Assembly: GCA_014621425.1 (NCBI GenBank)
Contig: JAANBB010000020.1
Span: 124,001-188,000, forward strand
Reading direction: 5' to 3'
From: Cylindrodendrum hubeiense
Lineage: Eukaryota; Ascomycota; Sordariomycetes; Hypocreales; Nectriaceae
DNA length: 64,000 nt
The stretch's first letter is position 1; each line of letters begins with the position of its first letter. Below the pieces are notes generated by a model. The model did no database searches. It saw nothing but the letters and a program-made list of their open reading frames with translations, and was not told the DNA's origin. Shown here piece by piece: positions 52,435-63,570 of the stretch. The position numbers were made by a program, and so were the translations under genes.

Positions 52435-55336
52435 ACACCCAAGCTCTAAGACTCCATTTGCAACGGTGGTTTTTGGTTCAGCTAGCTGAAACGATATTAT
52501 GATTTTAGAAAATTTGTACTTCTACCTATATTATTATACATAATTTAACCTTGTTAAATTTTGCAATTTGTGGCATTATGATTCCCACTAATCTCCGATC
52601 GGAGGACATCGTATGAAGCTCGTTGTGGCATTTGGGCGTTATTGTCGTCTTATACTCACTGTCATTGACACCTTGTCTGCCCATCAAAAGTACTCGTAAA
52701 GTAGAAGATGATAAGGTGAATCGAGAACACATGATACTCAACCTATATTATGAACTTGATAATGTTTAATCACACCTTCTCGCTATTCTTGATAATAGGG
52801 TTTCTGGAAGCATACATAACTCCAGGTCACGGATATGGCTGTTTTGCTGGTGTGAGCTGCCTGCATTGTGGACGAACACCGATTACTGGTACGGTTATCA
52901 CGTTTTGAATCTCAATAAACGGCTTGCAATCTTGTGCTGAGGTGTTTTATGTTAATAAAACAATTTGAGGATGATAATGTGAAGTGAGCTTTGAGCCTCC
53001 TCCCATGACGTGCCNNGCTNCNNCNNGNGNNNGTGTGTTAGATTGTTATCGGATTCCTGCAACTCCCTGATATATCGATATCCTAGTCTTAGTCAGAGGG
53101 GCGTGAGATTGAGAGATAAAACCCCTCACGGAAAAGAGGGGCTCGAGGCCCTCAAGGATCAATACAATCATNAGCTTTGAATCNACACTCTATTGANCAC
53201 TAAGACCANTTGATNNAATGTNCCGTANNCGATCNAANANTGTANNNNNNCGAGCAGCCGCACTCATGCGGCTGTGGGTGGAGCGTGGATGATGACAAAT
53301 CCAACTACCTGGAACAACCGGTGCTCAATATGAGGTGATTATGTAAGACCAACCTAATCTTTCCACAGAGGGATCTCCCTGTTTTGTTTCTCTTCTATCA
53401 ATATTACCCCATGCCTGAATCAAGCGTCTGCATCAGTCTTCTTTATCAACCACTTGGATCCAATGTTTCTTTACAATGACATCATCAGAGTCACGATGCG
53501 GAAAAAAACGGGTCACCATATCGCTCAGCAGAAGCAATGTCCTTTCCATTACCAGACACCCCGATGCTAGCCTCTTCAAGGTCGAATACATCTCTCGTCA
53601 TTCAATACTTCTCCCAAATCATAATTGCAGAGCGTCTAGTTAGCCTGCCTTATCTTCTTGACCATTTGGGTACTCAGCAACAAGGTTTCATGCCGAACAT
53701 ACGGCTTCTTTCAAACGGGCCATCATGCGTTTGCTATTGAGCTTTCAAAGACGGATTAAACTAAAGCCACTATAGTGTATCTTGAAATGTTGATTCACAA
53801 ACTTTGTAAACTGAACTGAATTGACAAAGGTGGGAGACCCAAAAGCGACAGCGGCAATACAGCAAAATGAAGATATAGGGTAGCAAATATGACCCTGAAT
53901 ATTGTCAGATTCATCTGGGACGTTTCCTTCCAGAGACCGCTTCCATGGGAATGACCACGTGTGAGATCAGTAGTGTACTGATCGTGTGTCGAAATTGAGC
54001 CATCCTGGAGACTGCGCTTGGAATTGCCAACTCACCTGCGAGCTGAGATGACCTTGCCGCAGCTAACCCACTCTACGTGGGTGCGTTTAGGATACCTCGA
54101 TTAGCGTAGTGCCACGATAAAGCGGCGCAAGATAGTGGAGATAACCAAGGGGCGCTCTGCGGGCATGCAAGACGTTGGGATCAATGTGTTGTTCCAATCA
54201 GTTGGATGTGTGATCTTCGACTATACTGCTCCACTTTGCCCAAGCAAGTGCATCTACAAGTCATGAACATGCAGTTACTCTGTTACCACCATCATTAGTA
54301 GCCTGATCTTAGTCTGTGAGCGGGCGGACACTACGTGCCAGCGGCGTGTGGGGGCAAGGCGCAGCAAAACGCGGGGTCCCCAGACCGGATTGTGTGCTGC
54401 AATCGGTCCGATTATTGGTCTACTCGACCCATTGTCTCCTCTAAATTAGACTTAATTGAGGATACAATTGGACAAGCTTGTTGAGATATCCGAAGTATAG
54501 GCGTAGATTTACCTCAACTAGAGGTCATGAGTCGTTAGACGACAGGGGATTCCATTTACTAGTTGGCCCATGGCTGTACGAGACTAGGAGGGGCTGGTCC
54601 CATTCTCAAGAGGCGAGACTCGCAGATGTTTACATCACGCGAGCTTTATGCTTGCTTTCACTATCCAGCAGCACCTAAGTAGTAGGCTCAGCTGCCAAGC
54701 CAGATCGCTTTAACTCAGAGCGCAATTGAAACTCCAAGAGAATAGTCGTCGACGATGAGGTCTCCTTATTTGGACACATCTGCACACGAAATATAGGCTC
54801 GAAAAGACGAGGACTGTGCCAAAAGTTAGCGGGGGCTCCGGTTAAGCGCATGCGCCCAATCGTTGGGCTTGCCATGTATTGAGCTACTGGCATACAGTAG
54901 GTATGATATTCCCTCATCGATCTCAAGACCCAGCTGAATATCCTGCATAATGCACCGATATTTCACCGTCTTGGCCTGGGACAATGCCACAAGTGGAGAC
55001 AAAACTCGCGTGACGGCTTGGGATCGAAGGCCCCGCCGCCATTTCGGGAGGTGTCGCCCGTGAGACGGTCAAAGCTGCACATCGCTCATAGGTCTCCCAG
55101 GAAACATTTACCCGTGTCTGGAAGTTTTCATGTCGATCTCTCATTCTAGAATCTAGCGACTTTTAGTTAGTCAGTTTGCGGGCCACAGATCAGGCCTTAT
55201 GGGGTATATATAGCTTATATGTCACTCTTCCGTTCTTTCGGCGGTATCCTCCTAACTCTCGAAACCCATAGGGACCACTTTGCATTCTGAACTCCTTAAT
55301 ATCCCACAGGGATCTGCGAGATTTCACCGACCGTCG
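52435..55336. other. 2.9-kb spacer with ambiguous bases
   Basis: No recognisable gene. Scattered N bases at about 53015-53033 and 53172-53250 mark uncertain sequence. Between and around them are simple G-rich and inverted stretches. Short frames at 53537, 54478, 54675 and 54923 are not protein-like. It contains the promoter of the secreted esterase at its right end, including a TATA-like gtatatatag at about 55204. Confidence 0.4.
53255..53274. other. 8-bp-stem hairpin beside N-run
   Basis: cagccgca - ctca - tgcggctg, a perfect stem with a 4-base loop, directly after the second block of ambiguous bases. Secondary structure may be why the bases were not resolved. Confidence 0.5.
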
Positions 55337-57095
55337 ATGGTCTTATCTCATCGCATCTGGCAGTGTGCCTTGGTGCAGTTTCTATTGTCATGGCTTGTCA
55401 TCGCATCACCTGCCCCAAGTCGACGCTTGCCAACTGCGAAGACTATTAACGGCACATATCAGGGCGTGTACAACCGCGCATATAATCAGGATCTATTTCT
55501 TGGAATGCCATATGCACAGCCTCCTGTGCAGGATTTGCGGTTTCGAGTCCCCCAATCCCTCAACACTACATGGAAGGGTACAAAGAATGCAACCGAGTAC
55601 TCCCGTCAGTGCATTGGATATGGAAGCGACACCTGGGTGCTCGGTAACTACGTTTCAGAAGATTGTCTCACAATTAATGTTATTCGGCCATCTGGTACAA
55701 GCAAGAACGACAACCTCCCTGTCGCATTATGGATTCATGGTGGCAGCCTCACCCAAGGAGGCGGCTCCGACCCTCGATACAATCTTTCATTCATAGTTGA
55801 CCAGTCTGTCAAGATGGGAGCCCCAATTGTAGCTGCCAGCATCAACTACCGTCTGCATGGGTGGGGGTTTCTTCACAGTGCTGACCTAGCAGCGGAGGGT
55901 TCGACCAACCTGGGATTCCGTGATCAGCGTCTAGCTCTGCACTGGGTAAAGGAGAACATCGGCAAGTTTGGAGGAGATCCCAAGCATGTTACCATTTGGG
56001 GCGAAAGTGCGGGCGCCCGCAGTGTTGGCGCTCAATTAGTTGCGTACGGTGGGCGAAACGATGGGCTCTTCCACGGGGCAGTCCTCCAAAGTGGCTCATC
56101 ACTTCCAGGAATATTGAAGCCTGCCACAGCAAGTTCATGGGCGCCATACTACAACAAACTTCTCGAAGCTACTAGCTGTGCATCCGCCAGTGACTCAGTT
56201 TCGTGTCTGAGGCGTGTGCCCACTGCGCAGCTGAGCTCTATTTTCAACAGCTCCTTCGCAGCCGCTCCTGGATGGGGTCAGGTGGTGGACAATGACTTTT
56301 TCGTTGCTCCGGGAGATTCCCTATTAAAGCAAGGCAAATTTGTCAAGGTGCCTTTGCTGCTAGGAGCCAACTTCGATGAAGGAACAGCATATGCCACGGC
56401 AGGAATTAGTACAACAGACCAGTTTCTGGCTCTTGTGAAAGGTGCAGGTGTGGATGCGTCTATTGCTGAAGAAATTGCGGAACTATACCCGGATGACCCA
56501 GCTCTCGGCATCCCAGCAACACTTGAGGGCCGCCCGGGAGGATCTATCGCTTCATTTGGACAACAATGGAAGCGAGTAGCTGCGTATCGTGGCGATGTCA
56601 CGCAACATGCAGCTCGCCGGCTCACGGCTCAGTCGTGGGCCGGGAGCAAGGTGCCAGTATGGAGTTACCACTGGAATGTTCTCGTTAACGGCATAAAGCC
56701 CGTTTATGGAGCTACTCATTTCCAAGAAGTTGTCTTTGTGTTCAACAATATCCAGGCCAATGGCTATGATACTCCAGTCTCCGCCAATCCCTTGACTGGG
56801 CAGCCAAAGTCGTTCATACATCTTGCCAATCTCATGTCGCGGATGTGGGTTAGCTTTTTCACCCAGGGCAATCCGAATTATCACCAAGGTAAGACTCGAT
56901 GTCTTTCACAATATAACCTGATCGAGTAGCTGCTAATTTATTCTTACAGCCGGATCCATCAAGTGGCCAAAGTATGAGACCAAAAACCCCAAGAATTTGG
57001 TATTTGATGTAAATACAACGAAGTTGGCATATGGGTCGCCTGACACGTACCGCGACGAAGAAATATCCTTCATTATCGACCACCTGTATTCGTAA
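55337..57095 (+). CDS. secreted type-B carboxylesterase/lipase
   Basis: Exons 55337-56888 and 56950-57095 (565 aa), with a 61-bp phase-1 intron. The start at ATG 55337 gives a good signal peptide (hydrophobic to about residue 23, then APSRR); a longer frame opens at 55280. It shows the FLGMPYAQPP block and EDCLTINVIRP of the family, HGGSL as oxyanion region, and GESAGA with nucleophile Ser224. NFDEGTAY carries the acid Glu and GATHFQEV the catalytic His. Several N-x-S/T sites fit secretion. It is likely an extracellular esterase or lipase. It converges with the NLR gene on its right. Confidence 0.94.
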
Positions 57096-57241
57096 AGTGC
57101 GCTTTAGATTAAAATGAAAGTTTCAATTTTAACACCACTTCATATCCAAGTATATTCTATCCCCATGATCATTGAGATGACTCATCCCCATTCAAGGTTC
57201 CGGTGGCAAAATACGCACCCTTTCAAATCTCACTGACTAGC

Positions 57242-60200
57242 TCACAGTGTATCTAGCATATTCCCATGAGTGCGTCCCTCAAGGATATCCATCAACTCTT
57301 GATCGCGTGTCTCGATCGCAAAATGGAAAGCACTCCGTCCCTCTTTATCTGGCTTATGGGCATCGCCACCCCTGTCCATCATGAGAGCAACCAACAGGTG
57401 GTGCATCTTGCGTACTGCCCGCTGGAGCGGCGTCTGACTCTCGAGAAAATCTTCCGCATTAGGGTCACACCCTCTTTCCAATAGCATGTTGGCAAACAGG
57501 GCACGATCACGGCTAGATATTGACCCTTCCGAGGCGATGATATGAAGAGCTGATAATCCATCATCATCTTGGATAGTGACGTCCATTGCAAACTCAATCA
57601 AGTATTTTGTGATGGCTTGATGTTGTTGACTTTCGTACTCCTCAACCAGCTCCGTGATCGCCCAGTGCAGTGCTGTCTTGTTGCTTTTGTCCACGACAGT
57701 TGCGTCTGCACCCATATGCAACAGAAAGCGAACGAATTGTGAATGTCCAAAACGACTAGCAAGATGCAAGGCCGTCATGCCGCCCTTGTTTCTCGCATTT
57801 ATATTTGCATGTTTTGTTAAGAGGACCCAAGCAACGGGGATGTCGTCCTCTGTTGCTGCGAGGTGCAAAGCAGTCAAACCTTTATTGGTCTTCGTGTTAA
57901 CGTCGGCACCATTCTCAAGCATAAGCCATAGAAGGCTCGCATCCTTCACGAGGCTTCTCTTCACCGCTGCATGTAATGGCGACCACCCTTCCTGGTCCTG
58001 TAGATTGATATTGATCCTTTCTGGGCCAGCTTGTGTGAGTTGCCAGACAACCTTGCCGTGGTCGTATTCCATGGCACATCTGAGTGCTGATTTGCCGTCC
58101 TCGGTAGTGACATTGAGATTTGTCTCCTTTTCAATTAGTAACCGCACTATTGATTCATGACCTTGACTGGCTGCCCAGCATAGGACGGACCAAGGGTGAC
58201 GGTTGCGTGCATGCACTTCGCAGGCCGCGCCACGTCGAATCAAAAATTTGACCATTTGACAGTGCCCTTGCAACGCTGCGTCTCGCACCGCGGCCCAGCC
58301 CTGGTCCTGATCTCGAATATCCAAATTGGCTTCACGATCCACGAGAAGTTGGACTATCGCTTCGTGTCCTTTGTGTGCTGCAATTCTAAGAGGCGTCCAG
58401 TTCTTGGAGTCCAGGATGTTCAGGTGAATGGATTTCGACTCAAGGAGGATCTTCACCAAGTGAATTTTCTCGCGTGCCACCGCCATATGCAAAGCGGTTT
58501 TTCCATTTTTGTCCGTTTCATTGATGTCTGCGCCACGTTGAATCAGGGCATACAGAATATCGGTGCACCCGTATTGAATGGCCCAATGCATGGCAGTCTC
58601 GCCATATTGTGTTTTTGCGTCGAGGTTGATAGATTTCGATAAAAGAATGTTCACAGCTGATGGAGAATCCAGATACGTTGCTAGATGGAGGCCAGAAACG
58701 AGCTTCTCGAGTGAGATCAGGCAGCCGCTCATAGCCTGCACGGCAGATGAAACATTTTCCATGCTTTGAAGGAATCTAAGAGTGTGATGATTGAGATCGC
58801 GAGTAGGCGATTTCGCAAGATGAATGTGCCAGTTGTCAGCCGCATAGTTGAGAAAGGGATACGTCTCCATACGATGGGACACTTCCTCTGCCGGCAGAGG
58901 TTTGCCGAATTCCGGGAGGGAAAGATAAGCTATGCATTTCTCCGCGAGATTGAACGGCACTTGGGGCAAGAATTCATCCTCGATAATGCGGTCTTGGAAG
59001 TATTGTTGAGCGGTATGGTGTACTAATCTCACGACCGAACTCTCAGGGTCGACGATGACAATGCCGGCACAGGTAGATATTAAGTGGGCCTCGACCTGCA
59101 AATTTTGCTTGATATCTTCCAAGTTTCTGATTTCATTGCGTGTCGCCAAAGCATGAGAGAGTTCGCTAACTGTTAGAGGTCTTGAGGCATATAATATGCA
59201 AGATAAAACGTCAAAGGCGAGTGTCCTTTTAGCCACGTCCTGGGCTTCAATTCGGACAAGCGCCTGTTCGTATATCTTATCAGTGCTTTTCGGTAGGTGC
59301 CTCAATCTGTGTTGTAGACCTCTCATGTTCATTGCTTGAACCAGGTCATCCATATGGAGCTGTGCAAGAAGGAACCTGTCATAGAACACTATGTTAGCCG
59401 CCGCTTATTGACATTGTATCTTGATACTCACATCCCATCCGAATTTTTAATGACAGTGTCAACAATGCTGGAAGAGGCTTTCTGATCCATTTCAACCACG
59501 CTCTTGAACAATGAAGAAGAGTTGATCCGGCTGAGGATATAGCGTTTAAGGTCGTCGTTTCGAGCTGAAATATGCAGCTTCGCACCCGCTTTCATCTCAT
59601 TTTCATCAATTAAGTCAGTTCGGGCGAAGAACAAAGCATTGACAGCTGGCGGAAATCCACGGATTATCTTCAAAACTTCATCCCTAGCGTTGAACGGGTC
59701 ATTCGGGCACTCATCCAAAGCGTCGATGACAATGAAGACCTTCTTGAATTTCCCAAACTCTTGTTTGAGTAGCTCTAAGAAATCCCCTGACTCAGGCATC
59801 GATTTATGAATGATGTACTCTTTGTAAATGTCCCTAACCTTGGCGGGGACATCTTCGTGTTGCGCCAATATTGCCTGCTGCAGCATATTTGCCAACAGTC
59901 TGGTAATAAAGGTAGCCGTGCGTTGATCTTCGGCTTCCTGATAGTCGAAATAGACATAAATGCATAAGAAATCTCTAGGATTGGTGATGCATACTTGTCG
60001 GAGGTGTTCAATCACGATTGACCTGGGAGCTATTAATATCGGAGAAAATGGTTGAGGGCGGGAAGAAGCATCGTTCTATATGAAAACGAGCAACGTACGC
60101 GAGAATGGTCCTGCCGGCGCCAGCTACGTCTTCATGAGCATCTTCTAAATTCCTTTTATAATTACAATACTCACGTATTCCATGACACCATAGTATAGCG

Positions 60201-60759
60201 TTCGATCCCCCTTTCCACTCAACGAATTCATCTCTGTTCAAGATCCATTCCCCAGTACCAGGACTTTTGCGTGCTACCTCAGCGTACTGTTTGTGTTTCC
60301 TAAAAAATGGAAGCAATGAAAAGCCATTCATCCAATCAATAATTTCGGACTTTTCATTATCTGCGAGGGTCAACACGACGATCCGTTACAAACATGAGTT
60401 AATAACACACCAACAGATTTGACCCCTGCATTGCATAGTTAGCTATCACCATATGTCCTGTGTTTCTCGACAGCATTTGTCACCAAATGCATTTATTCTG
60501 CAAGGTGATGCCCCGCAGCATACAGACTAGAGAAGCACAATGACTTACCGTAGTTAATCTCACCGACGGTGACTTTATTCCCGATGACTGACTTATGAGC
60601 GTCCCGAACGTCAACCTGGCCACCACTTGTGGCCCACGGGCTCAAAGGCGAGATCTACTGTGGGATTAAGTTCCAGACTTCTTTGAGACATATCTCTTGT
60701 CGCAGCAATGGGAAATCAATTCATCATACCGGTAGAGCCTTGGCGGCGTTCTCATCCAT
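57242..60759 (-). CDS. NLR-type STAND protein: amyloid-like motif, NACHT, ankyrin repeats
   Basis: Seven exons: 60759-60730, 60654-60549, 60425-60411 (15-nt microexon), 60360-60175, 60123-60099, 60022-59432 and 59375-57242 (1028 aa). All junctions are phase-consistent. The N-terminus carries a short beta-prone motif, HKSVIGNKVTVGEINY (residues 30-45), like fungal amyloid-signalling motifs. A linker with WMNGF and GTGEWIL precedes the NACHT domain. Walker A is GIPGAGRT (111-118), with Arg instead of Lys. Walker B is FIVIDALDE at about 217-225. GMFLLAQLHMDDL follows as usual. The C-terminal half has a dozen or so ankyrin repeats (for example NGKTALHMAVAREK and GLTALHLAATEDD). It should act as a ligand sensor that oligomerises and templates a partner. 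The lipase gene lies 513 bp upstream in the same direction. Confidence 0.88.
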
Positions 60760-61272
60760 TGTGAGAGCTAGGTCGGTAGCAAGTGTATGTATATGCGTGC
60801 AGCGCAAGATAGATGTTTGAGGCTTCCGATGTTTACATTTATGTGTTGTGAGTACATTTTAATGGTAATACTTGTGAACAGATGAGGAGGGGGGCACGTT
60901 ACAGCAGCACAATTCTTGCACTTGCGATTGGCGAACCATAACGACGAAAAGCGGAACGGACGCCTTAAATCACAACACAGACGGGTCTCGTAGCGTGATC
61001 TGATTTTGAAAATTTTACAATGGATGGTAGTGGCTCGTCATCCGACGTGCATGCACCACGCCACTCAAGAATTCGCACTTTGCCAGGCTCCCACCTCAAA
61101 GGTTCGCGAGTGGTCCGCTTAAGACATTCACATAGCGTCATAACGCATCATAGTCTAACGCCACATACAGCTGGAGTGTGATTTACGCTTCTGTCTCTGA
61201 TTCGGTGGCCACATGGTACCGCAGTCAAATCGGGTTTCAATCAGTTCATTCTCAAGGCATTCCAGAAAAGCT
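60760..61272. promoter_or_regulatory. NLR promoter / lipase 3' flank
   Basis: 513-bp spacer between two co-oriented genes. The minus-strand frame at 61155-61340 overlaps the lipase end and is unsupported. Confidence 0.45.
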
Positions 61273-62616
61273 CTAACTAAAGACAAGATCCCCATGAATA
61301 ACCTGGCATCCATTAACAATGCTGGAATGTAAGACATCACCCTGTATTATTATGATGCCTGACTCTTCCATCTTTGTTATCGGTTCCGAGGGACCGCCTC
61401 GCAACGGGAACCGGGACTCTGGATTGTTGCTTATCAAGCAATCATGGGAGAGGATATCGTTTACCCATCTCATAATCTCTCCAACAATGCTAATGAAGCC
61501 CGGATCATTCTCGCTAGCAAACTTTACCATATCTTTATGATGGCTGTGGATTCCAATAGATGGGTATGAAGGTAGAATAGCCGAGGACTTCGGGACAATC
61601 TATGGCCTTGTCAGAGATGTCAAAATACGTTGATGTATATAATTGTGAGTAAAACATAGGGAAGATCGGATATGGCACGATAGAGATGGGAAAGTGAATG
61701 AAATTGATATTTCAAGTACCTCTCCAAAACGAGGTGTGGGAAGTTCCTCATAAAAACAAGTTATCGATATTTTGCGGTGGCCGTCGCTTAGTTGAGACCT
61801 GAGCAACGAATGAAAGTCGTTTCGAATTCGAGCCAATAATTCCGAGTCCCTTCGGAGCACCTGAAGAATTCTAGGATTGGCTTGCCGAACATGAGATGTC
61901 CATCGCATCAATCGATGCACAGCATCCCCCAAGCCGACCCCAGTGTGAGGCGTCCCAATAAAAGCAATTGCCGATGTGCAACGGAGAATACTCCTGAGAT
62001 GATCTTCAGCACTCGTTCTCGACATCACTAGGGCCTATATGTCAAATTCGTAAATATGTAATCAACTTAAAAAGTTTGGTCAGTTGAAGATTTAGGGCCT
62101 CCTACCTCTTGACAAACGAGCCCACCAAGACTGTGGGCTACGAAGATGATGGGACGATTGACCTGATAAGTTTTAGCACAACACACCGTAGTAACCGTTA
62201 CAACTCCACTTGCACTCTTGTCGGTCCCTCTGTGAGAAGCGAGGGCCGAGAGCAAGCTCTTGGCGTGCTCCCCAATTCCATTGTTCGATACCGGTGAGTC
62301 GGATTTAAGCACGTGCGCGTCGTATCCATATGCCATCATCCGAGCCTCAGGCAGTTTGGGAGCCAATAGAGCTTCTGGCCATAGCCCGTTGCCATCTTTG
62401 AGCGACCATGTACGGTCGCGATGGCCCGACAAACCATGAAGAAATATGACGCTAGAGAATAGACGATGATCAGCGACGACTTGAGAATGTGGTCTTGGCA
62501 TTAACCTACTCAACGATGGGACTGGCAGGCTCGGACCAAGTTACTAGACCATATTTATCAGAGTCGGCGACGATGCCGCCCGACGGCCTTGCGGTTTCAG
62601 TCCGAAATAGCTTCAT
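61273..62616 (-). CDS. SesB-like lipase/esterase with C-terminal amyloid-like motif
   Basis: Exons 62616-62510, 62451-62106, 62034-61720 and 61599-61273 (364 aa), all phase-consistent. This is the alpha/beta hydrolase of the type found in fungal cell-death STAND systems. It shows VIFLHGLSGHRDRTW, then VAHSLGG with nucleophile Ser143, and a later AFIGTPHTG block. The enzyme ends in a Ser/Pro/Gly linker and a beta-prone tail, HSSIVNGCQVIHGDLVF (about 347-363), similar to the motif near the N-terminus of the adjacent NLR. An upstream half-copy, GIIIIQGDV, precedes it. This matches an effector activated by a partner NLR through amyloid templating (inference). The 120-bp third intron is longer than usual. 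An extra segment just before the NRPIIF strand (about 62155-62200) could be a retained in-frame intron. Confidence 0.82.
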
Positions 62617-63163
62617 GTTATTGACCCTGAGTCGAGTTCCAAGGGGCAAAGAAAAAAGTGAAAAGATAGGGAGGATGGAAAGACTGTTGTCCGTAAAGAT
62701 ATTCTGTGACGGCGTCGAGCTGGTTGTGCTTTGGGCAGATTTTAACCCCGCCTTGGGCGCCCGACTCACTCCCGAATGTCTCGCCACATAGTGTTTGTGA
62801 TACGAGGCTGAGCCCGTGAGATCAGACAATGCCGCGGTGAAATCAAATGGAATTACGACAGCGACGGCGGGCAGAATCGAGCGTTTGAAATATAAAATAT
62901 AAACCGGAGACGTTCATTTCAATTGAGGATGGAGATGGTAATAGCTATCTAGCCAATAACGGCACCGTTCAATTGCAACCCTGCCCCGTCATATCAGCTC
63001 CAGGGAATCAGCTGAAATCTTGACACCAACCAGTGACTTATAGGTTGTACTGGCTACACGCACACCGGACCCTTTGTTCTGAGTTAAACCGGGACGGTGA
63101 GGTTTTGAGGGATTGTCTGGCTGTATAAGATGAGCTTGACTCGGGCAAAGCACGGGGATGATA
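62617..63163. other. promoter of the lipase gene
   Basis: The lipase frame stays open upstream of ATG 62616 to a TTG at 62829, but that part is low in protein-like character and includes the pyrimidine-rich leader. No other gene is seen. Confidence 0.4.
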
Positions 63164-63570
63164 TTAAATTACTTGCTCGAAGCTCGAGGGAATGGGTCCT
63201 TCTACGAGATTGTCAGCCATGGAGGGATCCCATCTGTAGTCGTTGGGATCTTAGCATACCGATTTTGATGACACCGCTGATAATGATATCCCTAGCTACG
63301 ACCGATTGAATAACCTTGCCCCCGATCTCCACGAGGCTTTGCTTCAAGTCTTGCATATCAGCCGAGGTCCCCACATTCTACCAGAAGACACGAGTTAGCA
63401 TATCGCTCCGCTCGGTCGCTTTGTTGAGGCTGCAGGGCATGTGCCTTTTTGACCGATTCTGAGGCTTGCTGGTTGCCTCCTCGGCCTAATTTTCTTCCCT
63501 GATCTTCTTTGCCTTGCACCGTCTGACTGGCGCTGCCAAAATTGTCACTGAGTGTTCGAATCGGAGCCAT
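63164..63570 (-). CDS. small hypothetical protein, possible amyloid-like C-terminus
   Basis: Proposed exons 63570-63454, 63377-63260 and 63201-63164 (90 aa). All junctions keep phase. Intron 1 ends in a good branch/acceptor (gctaac...ggtag) but has a weak GTCAAA donor, and intron 2 starts GTATGC. The N-terminal half is polar and disordered, with QQASES at its end. It is followed by SADMQDLKQSL and a strongly beta-prone stretch, SVVARDIIISGVIKI (64-78). That stretch has spacing similar to the motifs of the lipase and NLR downstream on the same strand. Without splicing the first exon would end after about 70 codons. No known family. Both gene model and function are tentative. Confidence 0.4.

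Noticed and set aside
59341..59391. Acceptor at 59389-59390 (catag) for the NLR exon 7
   Set aside because: It breaks the reading frame; the next acceptor (gacag, 59376-59377) keeps phase and gives the usual GMFLLAQLHMDDL.
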